The notes under the pieces were generated by a model. It was not told where the DNA came from and did no database searches. It saw only the letters and a list, made by a program, of their open reading frames with translations. Positions 33,559 through 42,459 of a stretch of DNA of 64,000 nt are shown here, in pieces. Within the stretch, counting starts at the first letter, position 1. The number at the start of each line of letters is the position of its first letter. A program made the position numbers and the translations under genes. Source of the stretch: JAHZKN01 sp965250205 (lineage in GTDB: Bacteria > Pseudomonadota > Alphaproteobacteria > Rhizobiales > Hyphomicrobiaceae); assembly GCA_965250205.1 (NCBI GenBank), contig CBDFNK010000011.1:1-64000 (forward strand), written 5' to 3'.

Positions 33559-36060
33559 ATGACAACTCTTATTTTCTTAGCTCTTTTGGGTGCGGGTGCA
33601 TTGGCCATCGGGATGGCGCGCGGCAAACTTTGGATGTGGGCGCTACTGGCGGCAGCGGCTGTTTTTGTTTGGCAGTCGGGCCTTCTTGAAGGGGCGTTTG
33701 AATGGCCCTCACCTGGTTTGCTCGGTTTGTTGGCATGGGTGCCGGCTCTTGTGCTTGGTGCGCTGTCGATCCCCCGTGTGCATAGCAAGGTGATCATTGA
33801 CCCAGCCTTTGACACCATCAAAGGCATTTTGCCCAAAGTTTCAGACACCGAACAAGAAGCGCTTGACGCAGGCACGGTTGGTTTTGATGCCGAACTGTTT
33901 TCAGGCGATCCCGACTGGGACAAGCTCAGAGCCGTACCTCCCATCGTTCTAACGGATGAAGAACAAGCCTTTCTTGATGGCCCAACGGAAGAGTTGTGCC
34001 ACATAATCGATGATTGGACGGTGCGCTTCAACAATAAGGAGATCCCTGAGGAGATCTGGGACTTCGTCAAGGAACACGGGTTCCTTGGTATGTTGATTTC
34101 GAAGGAACATGGTGGCCTTGGTTTTTCCGCCCAAGCCCAATCGATGATCCTTGGTAAAGTCGCATCACGCTCGCCGGATGTCGTGACCATTGTTATGGTG
34201 CCGAATTCATTGGGCCCCGGTGAACTCATCGAAAAATATGGCACTGATGAGCAAAAAGAATATTTCCTGCCGCGCCTTGCAAAAGGCAAAGAGGTGCCAT
34301 GTTTCTCGCTGACAGGCCCGACGTCAGGGTCTGATGCGGCCACCATGCGCGATATTGGCTACGTTGAGCTTGGCACGCATGAAGGCAAAGAGACGCTTGG
34401 CATTCGCTTGTCATGGGACAAACGCTACATCACGCTTGGCCCTAAAGCGACGTTGGTCGGGTTGGCGTTTCGTTTGTTTGATCCTGAAAAACGACTTGGC
34501 AAGAGCGAAGACCTTGGTATCACCGTCGGGCTCATTCCGGCAGACCATCCAGGCGTCAATATTGGTCGACGACATCTGCCTAACGGTGCCGCGTTTCCCA
34601 ATGGTCCAAACTGGGGCGAAGACGTCTTTATCCCGATTGACTGGATTATTGGTGGTGCCGATATGGCGGGCCAGGGCTGGCGTATGTTGATGGAATGTCT
34701 GGCCGCGGGACGTGCTATTTCATTGCCGTCATCATCGACAGCGGGTGCCAAAGCGATGCTGCGTTATACGACTGCCTATGGGCGTATTCGCAAACAGTTT
34801 GGATTGCCCATTGCGCGCATGGAAGGCATCGATGAAGCCCTCACGCGGATGATTGAGACAGCCTATGTCAACGAGGCGGCACGTGGTGTTACCGCATCAA
34901 TGGTTTCTCGCGGTGAAAAACCATCGGTGATTTCAGCGTTGATGAAATATCAAACGACGGAGCGTATGCGCCAATCGGTCAATGATGCGATGGACATTCA
35001 TGGCGGCCGCGGTATCTGCGATGGCCCGTCCAACTATTTGCAGGCGGCCTATCAGATGGTGCCCGTAGGCATCACGGTTGAGGGCGCCAATATTCTGACC
35101 CGCACGCTGATTACATTTGCGCAAGGTGCGCTGCGTTCACACCCCTACCTCTATTCTGAGGTTCAAGCGGTTCAAGACGATGATGTGCTGCGTGGCAAAG
35201 AGCAGTTTGAAGAGGCCTTTAATGGTCATATTGCGTTCGCGATTTCAAACGTGACCGGCGCGCTCTTTCACAACGTAACCGGTGGCAGTTTTGCTAGCGC
35301 TCCTGAGAAAGCAAACTTTAACGCGGAATGGTACCGCCAAATTGCACGCTCAAGCCGCAACTTTGCCCTTGTTGCTGACCTCACGGTGGCAGTCTTAGGC
35401 GGCGGTTTAAAAACAAAGCAAAAGCTGACTGGACGCATGGCCGATGCGCTGAGCGAACTCTATCTGATGAGCTGTGTGTTGAAGCGCTTTGAAGATGATG
35501 GCAAGCCAGAAGCGGATCGCGATATAGTGACACTTTCCATGCAAAATGGTCTTTATCGCTTCCAAGAAGCCCTGTCGGGTGCCATTGAAAACTTCCCAGC
35601 CGCACCAGCGCGTTGGTTGATGAAGGCAACCATCTACCCATTCGGGCGTCATTATAAGCCAGCCAGCGATAGGCTTGGTTCAAAGGTTGTGAAGATCGTG
35701 CTTGAGCCTGGTGAAGTGCGTGATCGCCTTACTCGGGACATCTATGTGTCTCGTGATCCTAACGATCAAACCGGCATCCTCGAATACACATTAGAGAAAG
35801 TGATTGCGGCTGAAGCAGTTGAGAAGAAGCTTGAAAAGGCAATTCGCGAGGGCACCATTCGCCGTTACCACGGCATTGATTGGATAGGCGAGGCGCAAAC
35901 CAAGAACATCTTAACCGAGAGCGAAGCAGCCCAATTGCGCGAAGTGGAAACACTGGTTTCCCGCGTTATTGCTGTTGATCACTTTGATCCTCTTGAAGTC
36001 AAACCAAACTACGCCCAACTGGGCCACAACTCGCGCGCCATGGAACGGGCAGCGGAATAA
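33559..36060 (+). CDS. fadE: Acyl-CoA dehydrogenase, FadE type
   Basis: 833-aa FadE-like enzyme, the first step of fatty-acid beta-oxidation, FAD-dependent. Two hydrophobic helices at residues 1-75 (membrane association, as in E. coli FadE), then acyl-CoA dehydrogenase domains around 130-520: FLGMLISKEHGGLGFSAQAQSM, CFSLTGPTSGSDAATM, and MDIHGGRGICDGPSNYLQAAYQ. The C-terminal 300 aa are the DUF1974 region that distinguishes FadE. First gene of fadE-fadJ-fadI. Expected regulation by the operator 110 bp upstream. Confidence 0.95.
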   Translation: MTTLIFLALLGAGALAIGMARGKLWMWALLAAAAVFVWQSGLLEGAFEWPSPGLLGLLAWVPALVLGALSIPRVHSKVIIDPAFDTIKGILPKVSDTEQEALDAGTVGFDAELFSGDPDWDKLRAVPPIVLTDEEQAFLDGPTEELCHIIDDWTVRFNNKEIPEEIWDFVKEHGFLGMLISKEHGGLGFSAQAQSMILGKVASRSPDVVTIVMVPNSLGPGELIEKYGTDEQKEYFLPRLAKGKEVPCFSLTGPTSGSDAATMRDIGYVELGTHEGKETLGIRLSWDKRYITLGPKATLVGLAFRLFDPEKRLGKSEDLGITVGLIPADHPGVNIGRRHLPNGAAFPNGPNWGEDVFIPIDWIIGGADMAGQGWRMLMECLAAGRAISLPSSSTAGAKAMLRYTTAYGRIRKQFGLPIARMEGIDEALTRMIETAYVNEAARGVTASMVSRGEKPSVISALMKYQTTERMRQSVNDAMDIHGGRGICDGPSNYLQAAYQMVPVGITVEGANILTRTLITFAQGALRSHPYLYSEVQAVQDDDVLRGKEQFEEAFNGHIAFAISNVTGALFHNVTGGSFASAPEKANFNAEWYRQIARSSRNFALVADLTVAVLGGGLKTKQKLTGRMADALSELYLMSCVLKRFEDDGKPEADRDIVTLSMQNGLYRFQEALSGAIENFPAAPARWLMKATIYPFGRHYKPASDRLGSKVVKIVLEPGEVRDRLTRDIYVSRDPNDQTGILEYTLEKVIAAEAVEKKLEKAIREGTIRRYHGIDWIGEAQTKNILTESEAAQLREVETLVSRVIAVDHFDPLEVKPNYAQLGHNSRAMERAAE

Positions 36061-36077
36061 GTTTCGGAGAGTGATAC

Positions 36078-38069
36078 ATGTCGCACGACCTTGAATTGCA
36101 TGACTGGAAGTTTTCGGTTGATGATGAAGAGATCGCATGGGCGGTCTTTGATCGCGAGGGGCAAAACGTCAACACGCTTGGCCACCGCCCGATTGAAGAG
36201 CTGCAAAAAATAGTCGATTATGTTGAGCCAAAAGCGCGTGATAAATCTCTGCGCGGCATGGTGATCATATCAGGCAAGCCAAAGGGCTTTATCGTCGGCG
36301 CCGACATAACCGAATTTGAAGCGTTTACGTCCGAAGCCCAAGTGCTCGAGATGTTACAGCCCGTTCTCAGAATGCTGGATCAGATTGAAAGTCTGAAGAT
36401 GCCTGTTGTTGCGGCTATTCACGGATTTTGCCTTGGTGGCGGGTTGGAATTGGTGCTTGCGTGCCATTACCGTATTGCGACGCGCGATGAGTCAACACGG
36501 CTTGGCTTCCCAGAGGTCAAACTGGGCATCTTCCCAGGTTTTCATGGCACCGTACGCTCCATTCGCCAAGCCGGGCCGATGGCTGCGATGCAAAACATGT
36601 TGACCGGCAGGTTCCTGCGTGCGCCCGCAGCCCGTGCGGTTGGATTTGTCGATCAGCTGGTGGACACCCCGGACATGCTGCACTGGGCGGCGCGCAAAGC
36701 AATATTGAAGCGCAAACGCGCAAAGCCTGCTGGTGCCTCTAAGCAAATGATGACCAAATGGCCGGCACGTGGGCTTCTCGCCAAAAAGATGCGGGAAGAA
36801 ACCGCCAAGAAGGTGCGTGAAGATCATTATCCGGCACCATTTAGGTTGATTGACCTGTTTGAAAAGCACGGCGGCAACCCTGAGGCGCTGAAGTCTGCGG
36901 AATCGCGCGCCTTTGCCCCCCTGATGGTGTCGGACACTTCACGCAATTTGCGCCGTGTCTTCCGCCTGACAGAACTTCTCAAAGGCCAAGCGCCTCGTGG
37001 TCTCAAATGGAAACCAATGCGTGCCCACGTTATTGGGGCTGGCACGATGGGAGCTGATATTGCAGGTGTCTGTGTTGCAGCGGGCATGGAAGTGACCTTG
37101 CAGGACATCAATGCGCAGCAACTTGAAAAAGGGATCAAGGCGCAAGGAAAATTGTTCTCACGCAAATTTCGCTCAAAGCCTGCTAAGGCTGCCGCCAAAG
37201 CCCGGTTTATTGCCGATCCCGAAGGCCACGGCGTTGCCCGCGCTGATGTGATCATCGAAGCTATTATCGAAAACCTTGAGATCAAACAAAAGCTGTTTGC
37301 CTCCCTTGAGGAGCAGATCAAGCCGGGCGCCGTGCTCGCCACAAACACGTCATCTTTGAAGCTTGCAGACATTGCTGAGCCGATGAAAGATCCGGGTCGT
37401 TTGATCGGTCTGCACTTCTTTTCACCCGTGCCACAGATGCCATTGGTCGAAGTGGTGCGTGGTGCGTCAACTCGCGAAGAGGAAGTTGAGAAGGGGGCTG
37501 CCTTTGTTACCAAGATCGGCAAATATCCGCTGATCACCAAGGACGTGCCAGGCTTCCTCGTCAACAAAGTGCTGACACCCTACATGTTCGCCGCCATGGA
37601 GCGGTTAGAAAACGGCGAAGACAAAGAAAAAATCGACGAAGCAGCGCGCGTTTTTGGCATGCCGATGGGGCCGATTGAACTGGCTGACAATGTTGGCCTT
37701 GATGTATGTTTGCACGTGTCAAAAATTCTTGGCGCGCCGAGCGAAGGATCAAAACTTGAACAGCTCGTGAATGCTGGAAATTTTGGCAAAAAAACGGGCC
37801 AAGGATTTTACACCTGGGAAGACGGCAAACCTGAAACCTCCAAGTCTGAATTTTCAAAGTCTGAGCTGCAACAATTGGGCGCTGTACTTGTGCAACCGAT
37901 TATTGATGAAGCACAGGCCAGCCTTGATGAAGGTGTTGTTGAATCAGCGGATCTAGTTGATGCGGGCATGATTTTTGGAACAGGGTTCGCGCCATTCCGT
38001 GGTGGCCCGTTGCACTACAAGGCCAGCATTGCCAAGTCGAGTGACACAAGCCAACACGCAGCAGAATAA
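36078..38069 (+). CDS. fadJ: Multifunctional enoyl-CoA hydratase / 3-hydroxyacyl-CoA dehydrogenase
   Basis: 663 aa. N-terminal crotonase domain (residues 5-200; GFIVGADITEFEAF, FCLGGGLELVLACHYRIATRDESTRLGFPEVKLGIFPGFHGTVR with the catalytic Glu) and a C-terminal NAD-binding dehydrogenase (HVIGAGTMGADIAGVCVAAGMEVTLQD around 315; GLHFFSPVPQMPLVEVVRG; PGFLVNKVLTPYMFAAM). Shorter than E. coli FadB (729 aa), as in FadJ/alphaproteobacterial versions. Performs steps 2 and 3 of beta-oxidation. 17 bp after fadE with GGAG before ATG. FadB would be an equally acceptable name. Confidence 0.95.
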   Translation: MSHDLELHDWKFSVDDEEIAWAVFDREGQNVNTLGHRPIEELQKIVDYVEPKARDKSLRGMVIISGKPKGFIVGADITEFEAFTSEAQVLEMLQPVLRMLDQIESLKMPVVAAIHGFCLGGGLELVLACHYRIATRDESTRLGFPEVKLGIFPGFHGTVRSIRQAGPMAAMQNMLTGRFLRAPAARAVGFVDQLVDTPDMLHWAARKAILKRKRAKPAGASKQMMTKWPARGLLAKKMREETAKKVREDHYPAPFRLIDLFEKHGGNPEALKSAESRAFAPLMVSDTSRNLRRVFRLTELLKGQAPRGLKWKPMRAHVIGAGTMGADIAGVCVAAGMEVTLQDINAQQLEKGIKAQGKLFSRKFRSKPAKAAAKARFIADPEGHGVARADVIIEAIIENLEIKQKLFASLEEQIKPGAVLATNTSSLKLADIAEPMKDPGRLIGLHFFSPVPQMPLVEVVRGASTREEEVEKGAAFVTKIGKYPLITKDVPGFLVNKVLTPYMFAAMERLENGEDKEKIDEAARVFGMPMGPIELADNVGLDVCLHVSKILGAPSEGSKLEQLVNAGNFGKKTGQGFYTWEDGKPETSKSEFSKSELQQLGAVLVQPIIDEAQASLDEGVVESADLVDAGMIFGTGFAPFRGGPLHYKASIAKSSDTSQHAAE

Positions 38070-38134
38070 GAACCACCATATAAGAAGCACTTGGGCCCTG
38101 TCCTATGGGTTAGCCAAGTGAGGGAGCAAATGAG

Positions 38135-39439
38135 ATGCAACAAACATTGAAACGTGTGGCAGTCATCGGTGGTGTACGCACCCCGTTTTGTCGCTCCGGT
38201 ACGCTTTATGCCGATCAGACTAATTTGGATTTGATGTCTGCCGCGTTGAACGGATTAGTGGACCAATACAAATTGAAAGGCACTCACATAGATGAAGTGA
38301 CCGGCGGTGCGGTCATCACGCACTCGAAGGATTTCAATCTGACACGCGAAGCGGTTCTGAATACGTCACTTGCCAAATCAACGCCGGGTGTCACCATGAT
38401 GCAGGCCTGTGGCACCAGCCTGCAGGCAGCACTTGGCCTAGGCGCTAAGATCGCAACAGGTGAAATCGAGAGTGGCATTGCGACCGGGTCAGACACCACT
38501 TCTGATGCGCCGATTGTGTTTTCGAAAAAGATCGCGAAGCGATTGGTGACGCTACCACAGCAAAAAACAATGATGGACAAACTCAAACTGTTTAAGGGTT
38601 TTTCACCAGCTGAATTGACACCACAACCACCGTCAGTGGCTGAACCCCGTACCGGGTTATCCATGGGCGAGCATTGCGAATTAATGGCCAAGAACTGGAA
38701 TATTGCGCGCGAAGATCAAGACCAACTGGCCTACGAAAGTCATAAGAATTCCGCTGAAGCGTATGCCAGTGGTCATATGGATAATCTTGTTGTGCCTTTC
38801 GCCGGTGTGTTCCGTGACAACAATATGCGCGGGGACACGACTGTTGAAAAATTGTCAACGCTGAAAAACGCATTTGACAAGTCAAGCAAGGGTACGTTGT
38901 CGGCTGGCAATTCGACACCGCTAACAGATGGTGCGTCTGTTGTATTGTTGGCCAGTGAAGAGTGGGCCGCTAAGCGTGGACTGCCTGTTTTGGCATATCT
39001 CAGTTTTGGTCAGTCGGTTGGCAATGATTTTGTTGCGGGCGATGGGTTGCTGATGGCGCCAACACTCGCTGTCTCCAAGATGCTGGATCGTGCGGGTTTG
39101 TCCCTGCAGGATTTCGACTTCTATGAAATTCACGAAGCCTTTGCAGCCCAAGTTCTGTGCACGCTGAAAGCTTGGGAAGATGAAGAGTTTTGCAAGGAAC
39201 ACTTAGGACAAGAAGCCGCTCTTGGCTCGATTGATCGTGCGAAGCTCAATGTGAAAGGATCGTCGCTTGCCGTTGGACATCCGTTCGCAGCAACGGGTGC
39301 GCGGATTGTTGCAAACCTTGCCCAGCTACTGTCGGAGCAAGGTGGACGTGGATTGATTTCCGTGTGCACCGCTGGCGGCATGGGTGTTGCCGCGATCATG
39401 GAAAGTGCGAAAGCCGCCGATATGCGCAACGCAGCCTGA
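38135..39439 (+). CDS. fadI: Acetyl-CoA acyltransferase (thiolase)
   Basis: 434-aa thiolase completing the beta-oxidation cycle. Catalytic Cys in MMQACGTSLQAALG near residue 92, active-site His in SLAVGHPFAATGARIVANLAQLL and second Cys in SVCTAGGMGVAAI; NSTPLTDGAS gives the family loop. Longer than FadA and similar to FadI/AtoB-type enzymes. 65 bp downstream of fadJ; GGAGC before ATG. A terminator ends the fadE-fadJ-fadI unit. Confidence 0.95.
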   Translation: MQQTLKRVAVIGGVRTPFCRSGTLYADQTNLDLMSAALNGLVDQYKLKGTHIDEVTGGAVITHSKDFNLTREAVLNTSLAKSTPGVTMMQACGTSLQAALGLGAKIATGEIESGIATGSDTTSDAPIVFSKKIAKRLVTLPQQKTMMDKLKLFKGFSPAELTPQPPSVAEPRTGLSMGEHCELMAKNWNIAREDQDQLAYESHKNSAEAYASGHMDNLVVPFAGVFRDNNMRGDTTVEKLSTLKNAFDKSSKGTLSAGNSTPLTDGASVVLLASEEWAAKRGLPVLAYLSFGQSVGNDFVAGDGLLMAPTLAVSKMLDRAGLSLQDFDFYEIHEAFAAQVLCTLKAWEDEEFCKEHLGQEAALGSIDRAKLNVKGSSLAVGHPFAATGARIVANLAQLLSEQGGRGLISVCTAGGMGVAAIMESAKAADMRNAA

Positions 39440-39471
39440 AGCATTACGGCCGGTTGACAGAATGTATCAAG

Positions 39472-39503
39472 AAAAGGCGGCCTCGGTTTGGGCCGCCTTT
39501 TTT
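39472..39503 (+). terminator. Terminator of the fadEJI operon
   Basis: AAAAGGCGGCC / GGCCGCCTTTT stem (11 bp) with an 8-base loop and a T6 tail, 33 bases after the thiolase stop. Confidence 0.92.
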
Positions 39504-39533
39504 GCGTTCAGAGTTTTTTTTGGTCGATGATGG

Positions 39534-39968
39534 TTAGTCTACTTTTTTGCGCACTTTGAGGTGTGCCTGACACCGTTCGCGAATATCTTTGAGATCGTTG
39601 AGTGTGCGCTCAATGTCCAACAGTTTGGTATCGAGATCGTTGATTGTCGCTTCTACTTTTTCAAGCAGGTGGCGGGTCTGGGTAACCTGCTCAGGATCGG
39701 TATCATAAAGCGCGATATACTCTGCAATATCATCAAGGCTAAAGCCGAGGTTTTTGCCGCGCAGGATCAGCACCAGCCGAGCACGATCACGAACGGTGTA
39801 AATGCGACTAGCGCCCTTGCGTTCGGGCATGATAAGGCCCAACGATTCATAAAAGCGGATAGTCCTAGTTGTGATGTTGAATTCTTGAGCGAGATTGCCG
39901 ATGCTATAGGTGCGTTCAGAATCGCCGCTCTTTTCGCCCAGTTTATCTCTAGGCAATGTTGAAGACAT
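39534..39968 (-). CDS. MerR family transcriptional regulator, LiuR-like
   Basis: 144 aa. N-terminal winged helix-turn-helix (YSIGNLAQEFNITTRTIRFYESLGLIMPERKGASRIYTVRDRARL) followed by a coiled-coil dimerisation helix (VTQTRHLLEKVEATINDLDTKLLDIERTLNDL). No effector-binding Cys cluster, unlike metal sensors; this is the layout of LiuR-type regulators of acyl-CoA catabolism. Directly downstream of fadD (5 bases), so probably the operon's own regulator; it is the natural candidate to bind the palindrome at 33418. Confidence 0.88.
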   Translation of the reverse strand: MSSTLPRDKLGEKSGDSERTYSIGNLAQEFNITTRTIRFYESLGLIMPERKGASRIYTVRDRARLVLILRGKNLGFSLDDIAEYIALYDTDPEQVTQTRHLLEKVEATINDLDTKLLDIERTLNDLKDIRERCQAHLKVRKKVD

Positions 39969-39973
39969 GTGGG

Positions 39974-41692
39974 TTATGTCGCCTTTCGCTTCTGCGCTTC
40001 TTCCTCTTTCAGTTCTTTTTTCGACAATTTACCAATCATGGTTTTCGGTAATTCATCGCGGAACTCAATTTCAGCAGGCAGTTCGATTTTGGAAAGCTTC
40101 ACTTTCAAATGCGCCATGATGTCTTCAGCCGTGACCTTCTGGCCAGCCATTAATTTGATAAACGCCTTCGGCGCTTCGCCGCGATATTCATCTGGTATCC
40201 CAATAACGGTGACTTCTTCAACCGCTGGGAACTCATAGACCGCCTCTTCAATGTGGCGCGGATAGACGTTATACCCTGAACATATAATGAGGTCTTTTGT
40301 CCGGTCTACGACTTCAAACCAGCCGTCCTCATCCATAACGGCAACATCACCAGTACGTAAAAAATCGCCAATGAACTGGTCTTTTGTTGCTTCTGGTTGC
40401 TTCCAGTAGCCAGCCATGACCTGAGGGCCCTTGATGCAAACCTCGCCACGTTCGCCTTGCGCCACTTCCTTGGTCGGGTCGTCCAAGCTACGCAACGAGA
40501 CAACGGTTCTTGGCATTGGCACGCCGATGGAGCGCTCCTTCACAACACCTTCGATTGGGTTGCAGGTGGCAACAGGTGAGGTTTCAGACAATCCATAGCC
40601 TTCCACCAATTTGCAGCCTGTTATCTTTTCAAACCCCTGCTTGACTTCAAGCGGTAGCGGCGCCCCACCGGACAAACAGAATTTCAGAGAAGAGAGATCA
40701 AAATTTTTAAGTTTTGGATGGTTCATCATTGCGTTGTAGAGCGTTGGCACGCCCGGCATGACAGTCGGTTTGGTTTTGTGCAGTAGTTTTAATGCATCAT
40801 CCAGAACAAACCTTGGCATGATCACGATTTCAGAACCTTTGGCGACACCAAAGTTCATGACAACTGTCATCGCAAAGACGTGGAAGAAGGGGAGCACACC
40901 AAAGACGCGCTCGCCGCCATCAATCAATTCCGGTGCCCACGACGCCACCTGTTGCACATTCACATAAAGATTATAATGTGTCAGCATCGCCCCTTTAGGT
41001 TTGCCGGTTGTGCCGCCAGTGTACTGCAGCACTGCGACATCATTGAGGGGATCAACAGCCACAGGCACAAAGGTGCCCGCACCAGACAACAGGTCTGCTT
41101 CAAGTATGACCTTATCTTTGGCAGAAGAGTTTGAAATGCGTGCCAGTTCTTTACCCTTTGCCAATTTAAACAGAACAGATTTGACACCTGGCAACAGGGC
41201 AGGGAAGGAACCCACAATCGCTTTTTTCAGGACGCCGGACTGCAGCAATATTTCGACTTTTTCGAACAACAACTTCAGGTCTAACGTGACCATAATTTCT
41301 GTTTCGCTGTCGTCAATCTGATAGGACAGCTCTTCGATGGTGTAGAGCGGATTGAAGTTAACGACTGTACCGCCTGCTTTCAGCACAGCGTAGTAATAGA
41401 TGATGAAGGTTGGGCAGTTGGGCAAGAAGAGACCGACCTTGGTGCCCTTTTTGACACCAATCTCCTGAAGGCCGGTCGCGGTCTTATCAACAATGGCGCC
41501 AATCTCTTTGAAGGTGTGAACCTTGCCTAAAAAGTTGGTGAAGGGGCGGTTCGGGAAACGACTTACCGAGCGTTCTAGGAGCTCTGTCAGGCTGGCAGAA
41601 GGAAAGTTCATATGCCAGTTAACTTGTTCCGGGTAGCCCTTGAGCCAGGCATAATTTTCCTGGCCGGGACCTCCGGTTTCTGTCGTATTCAT
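39974..41692 (-). CDS. fadD: Long-chain fatty acid-CoA ligase
   Basis: 572-aa AMP-forming acyl-CoA synthetase that activates fatty acids for beta-oxidation. P-loop-like motif YTGGTTGKPKGAMLTHYN (about residue 225), VEGYGLSETSPVATCNP, and the A8-A10 region DLIICSGYNVYPRHIEEAV with a C-terminal KLSKIELPAEIEFRDELPKTMIGKLSKKELK including the catalytic Lys. Begins MNTTETGGPGQENYAWLKGYP. Followed closely by the MerR regulator gene. Confidence 0.95.
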   Translation of the reverse strand: MNTTETGGPGQENYAWLKGYPEQVNWHMNFPSASLTELLERSVSRFPNRPFTNFLGKVHTFKEIGAIVDKTATGLQEIGVKKGTKVGLFLPNCPTFIIYYYAVLKAGGTVVNFNPLYTIEELSYQIDDSETEIMVTLDLKLLFEKVEILLQSGVLKKAIVGSFPALLPGVKSVLFKLAKGKELARISNSSAKDKVILEADLLSGAGTFVPVAVDPLNDVAVLQYTGGTTGKPKGAMLTHYNLYVNVQQVASWAPELIDGGERVFGVLPFFHVFAMTVVMNFGVAKGSEIVIMPRFVLDDALKLLHKTKPTVMPGVPTLYNAMMNHPKLKNFDLSSLKFCLSGGAPLPLEVKQGFEKITGCKLVEGYGLSETSPVATCNPIEGVVKERSIGVPMPRTVVSLRSLDDPTKEVAQGERGEVCIKGPQVMAGYWKQPEATKDQFIGDFLRTGDVAVMDEDGWFEVVDRTKDLIICSGYNVYPRHIEEAVYEFPAVEEVTVIGIPDEYRGEAPKAFIKLMAGQKVTAEDIMAHLKVKLSKIELPAEIEFRDELPKTMIGKLSKKELKEEEAQKRKAT

Positions 41693-42076
41693 TGGCCCAT
41701 CCTCCCAATTGACGGTGCCATTTGGCCCTAACAGGGCAGTTTGATTGGCACTCTAACCACACCAAGGCTGTCAAAAATGTCCACCATGGCACCGACCGAG
41801 GTATATTCAACACCTTTTTTGCCAGGAACGCCAGAGCGTTGCGCTTCCTGGCAATATCTGGTTTCGTGTTTCCTAAGTAATAACTTTCTAGGGTATCCCT
41901 GTCATAGAGTAGTTCGACCCAGGCCAGGGTTTGAGGCACTTGCGCTAGGCTAGACTCTTCGTATGTTTAACGATAAGTGACGCCTTATCTTGAGCTTCAA
42001 TCGGCCCTGAATTAAGTGAGTAACCAACAGATAAAGGATCCCTGTGCCTGACCATCAGCCGGGGCTGGAGACCAAA
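41693..42076. other. Divergent region between fadD and the ACP gene, with a 10-bp inverted repeat
   Basis: 384 bp. TTGCCAGGAA and TTCCTGGCAA (41819-41854) form perfect 10-bp arms with a 16-base centre that contains an inner AACGC/GCGTT hairpin. No palindrome like the fadE operator is present. Promoters for both genes are expected but I cannot place them. Confidence 0.45.
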
Positions 42077-42346
42077 ATGGACGAAGTCGCAACTAAAATT
42101 ACCGACATCCTGAAAAAACACATGAAAGAGCCAATGGACAACATTGAGCTCACAACGCCGCTGACCGACCTCAGCATCGAATCACTCGACCTTGCCATGA
42201 TTGTATTTGATATCGAAGACACCTTTGGCATCGAGATCCCATACAACGCGAACGAAGAAGTTGAAGACTTTAAAACCGTTGGCTCTGTTGTTGAGCGCGT
42301 AAAAGCACTCGTTGATGCAGGTGATGCTGGTGCGGCAAGCGCCTAA
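42077..42346 (+). CDS. Acyl carrier protein (NodF-like)
   Basis: 89 aa from ATG 42077 (MDEVATKITDILKKH); an in-frame GTG lies at 42044. DLSIESLDLAMIVFDIEDTFGIEIP carries the phosphopantetheine Ser (S36 in ESL). Ser-Leu-Asp followed by a long helix with DIEDTFGI resembles NodF and other specialised ACPs more than housekeeping AcpP. GGAG precedes the ATG by 7 bases. 113 bp upstream of a ketosynthase gene, likely its partner. Confidence 0.85.
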   Translation: MDEVATKITDILKKHMKEPMDNIELTTPLTDLSIESLDLAMIVFDIEDTFGIEIPYNANEEVEDFKTVGSVVERVKALVDAGDAGAASA

Positions 42347-42459
42347 TCTGCACGGATAAAATTTGGCATTCTTCGCTTGTGGACTAGCGCCTTTTTGGCT
42401 GCAATCCCACAAGGGATTTGTTGCAGCCCCGAAACGCTAACTTGGCGATTGGTAGAGAT

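Noticed and set aside
41819..41854. Rho-independent terminator upstream of fadD
   Set aside because: The T run lies before the hairpin on the plus strand and A's follow on the other, so neither orientation fits.
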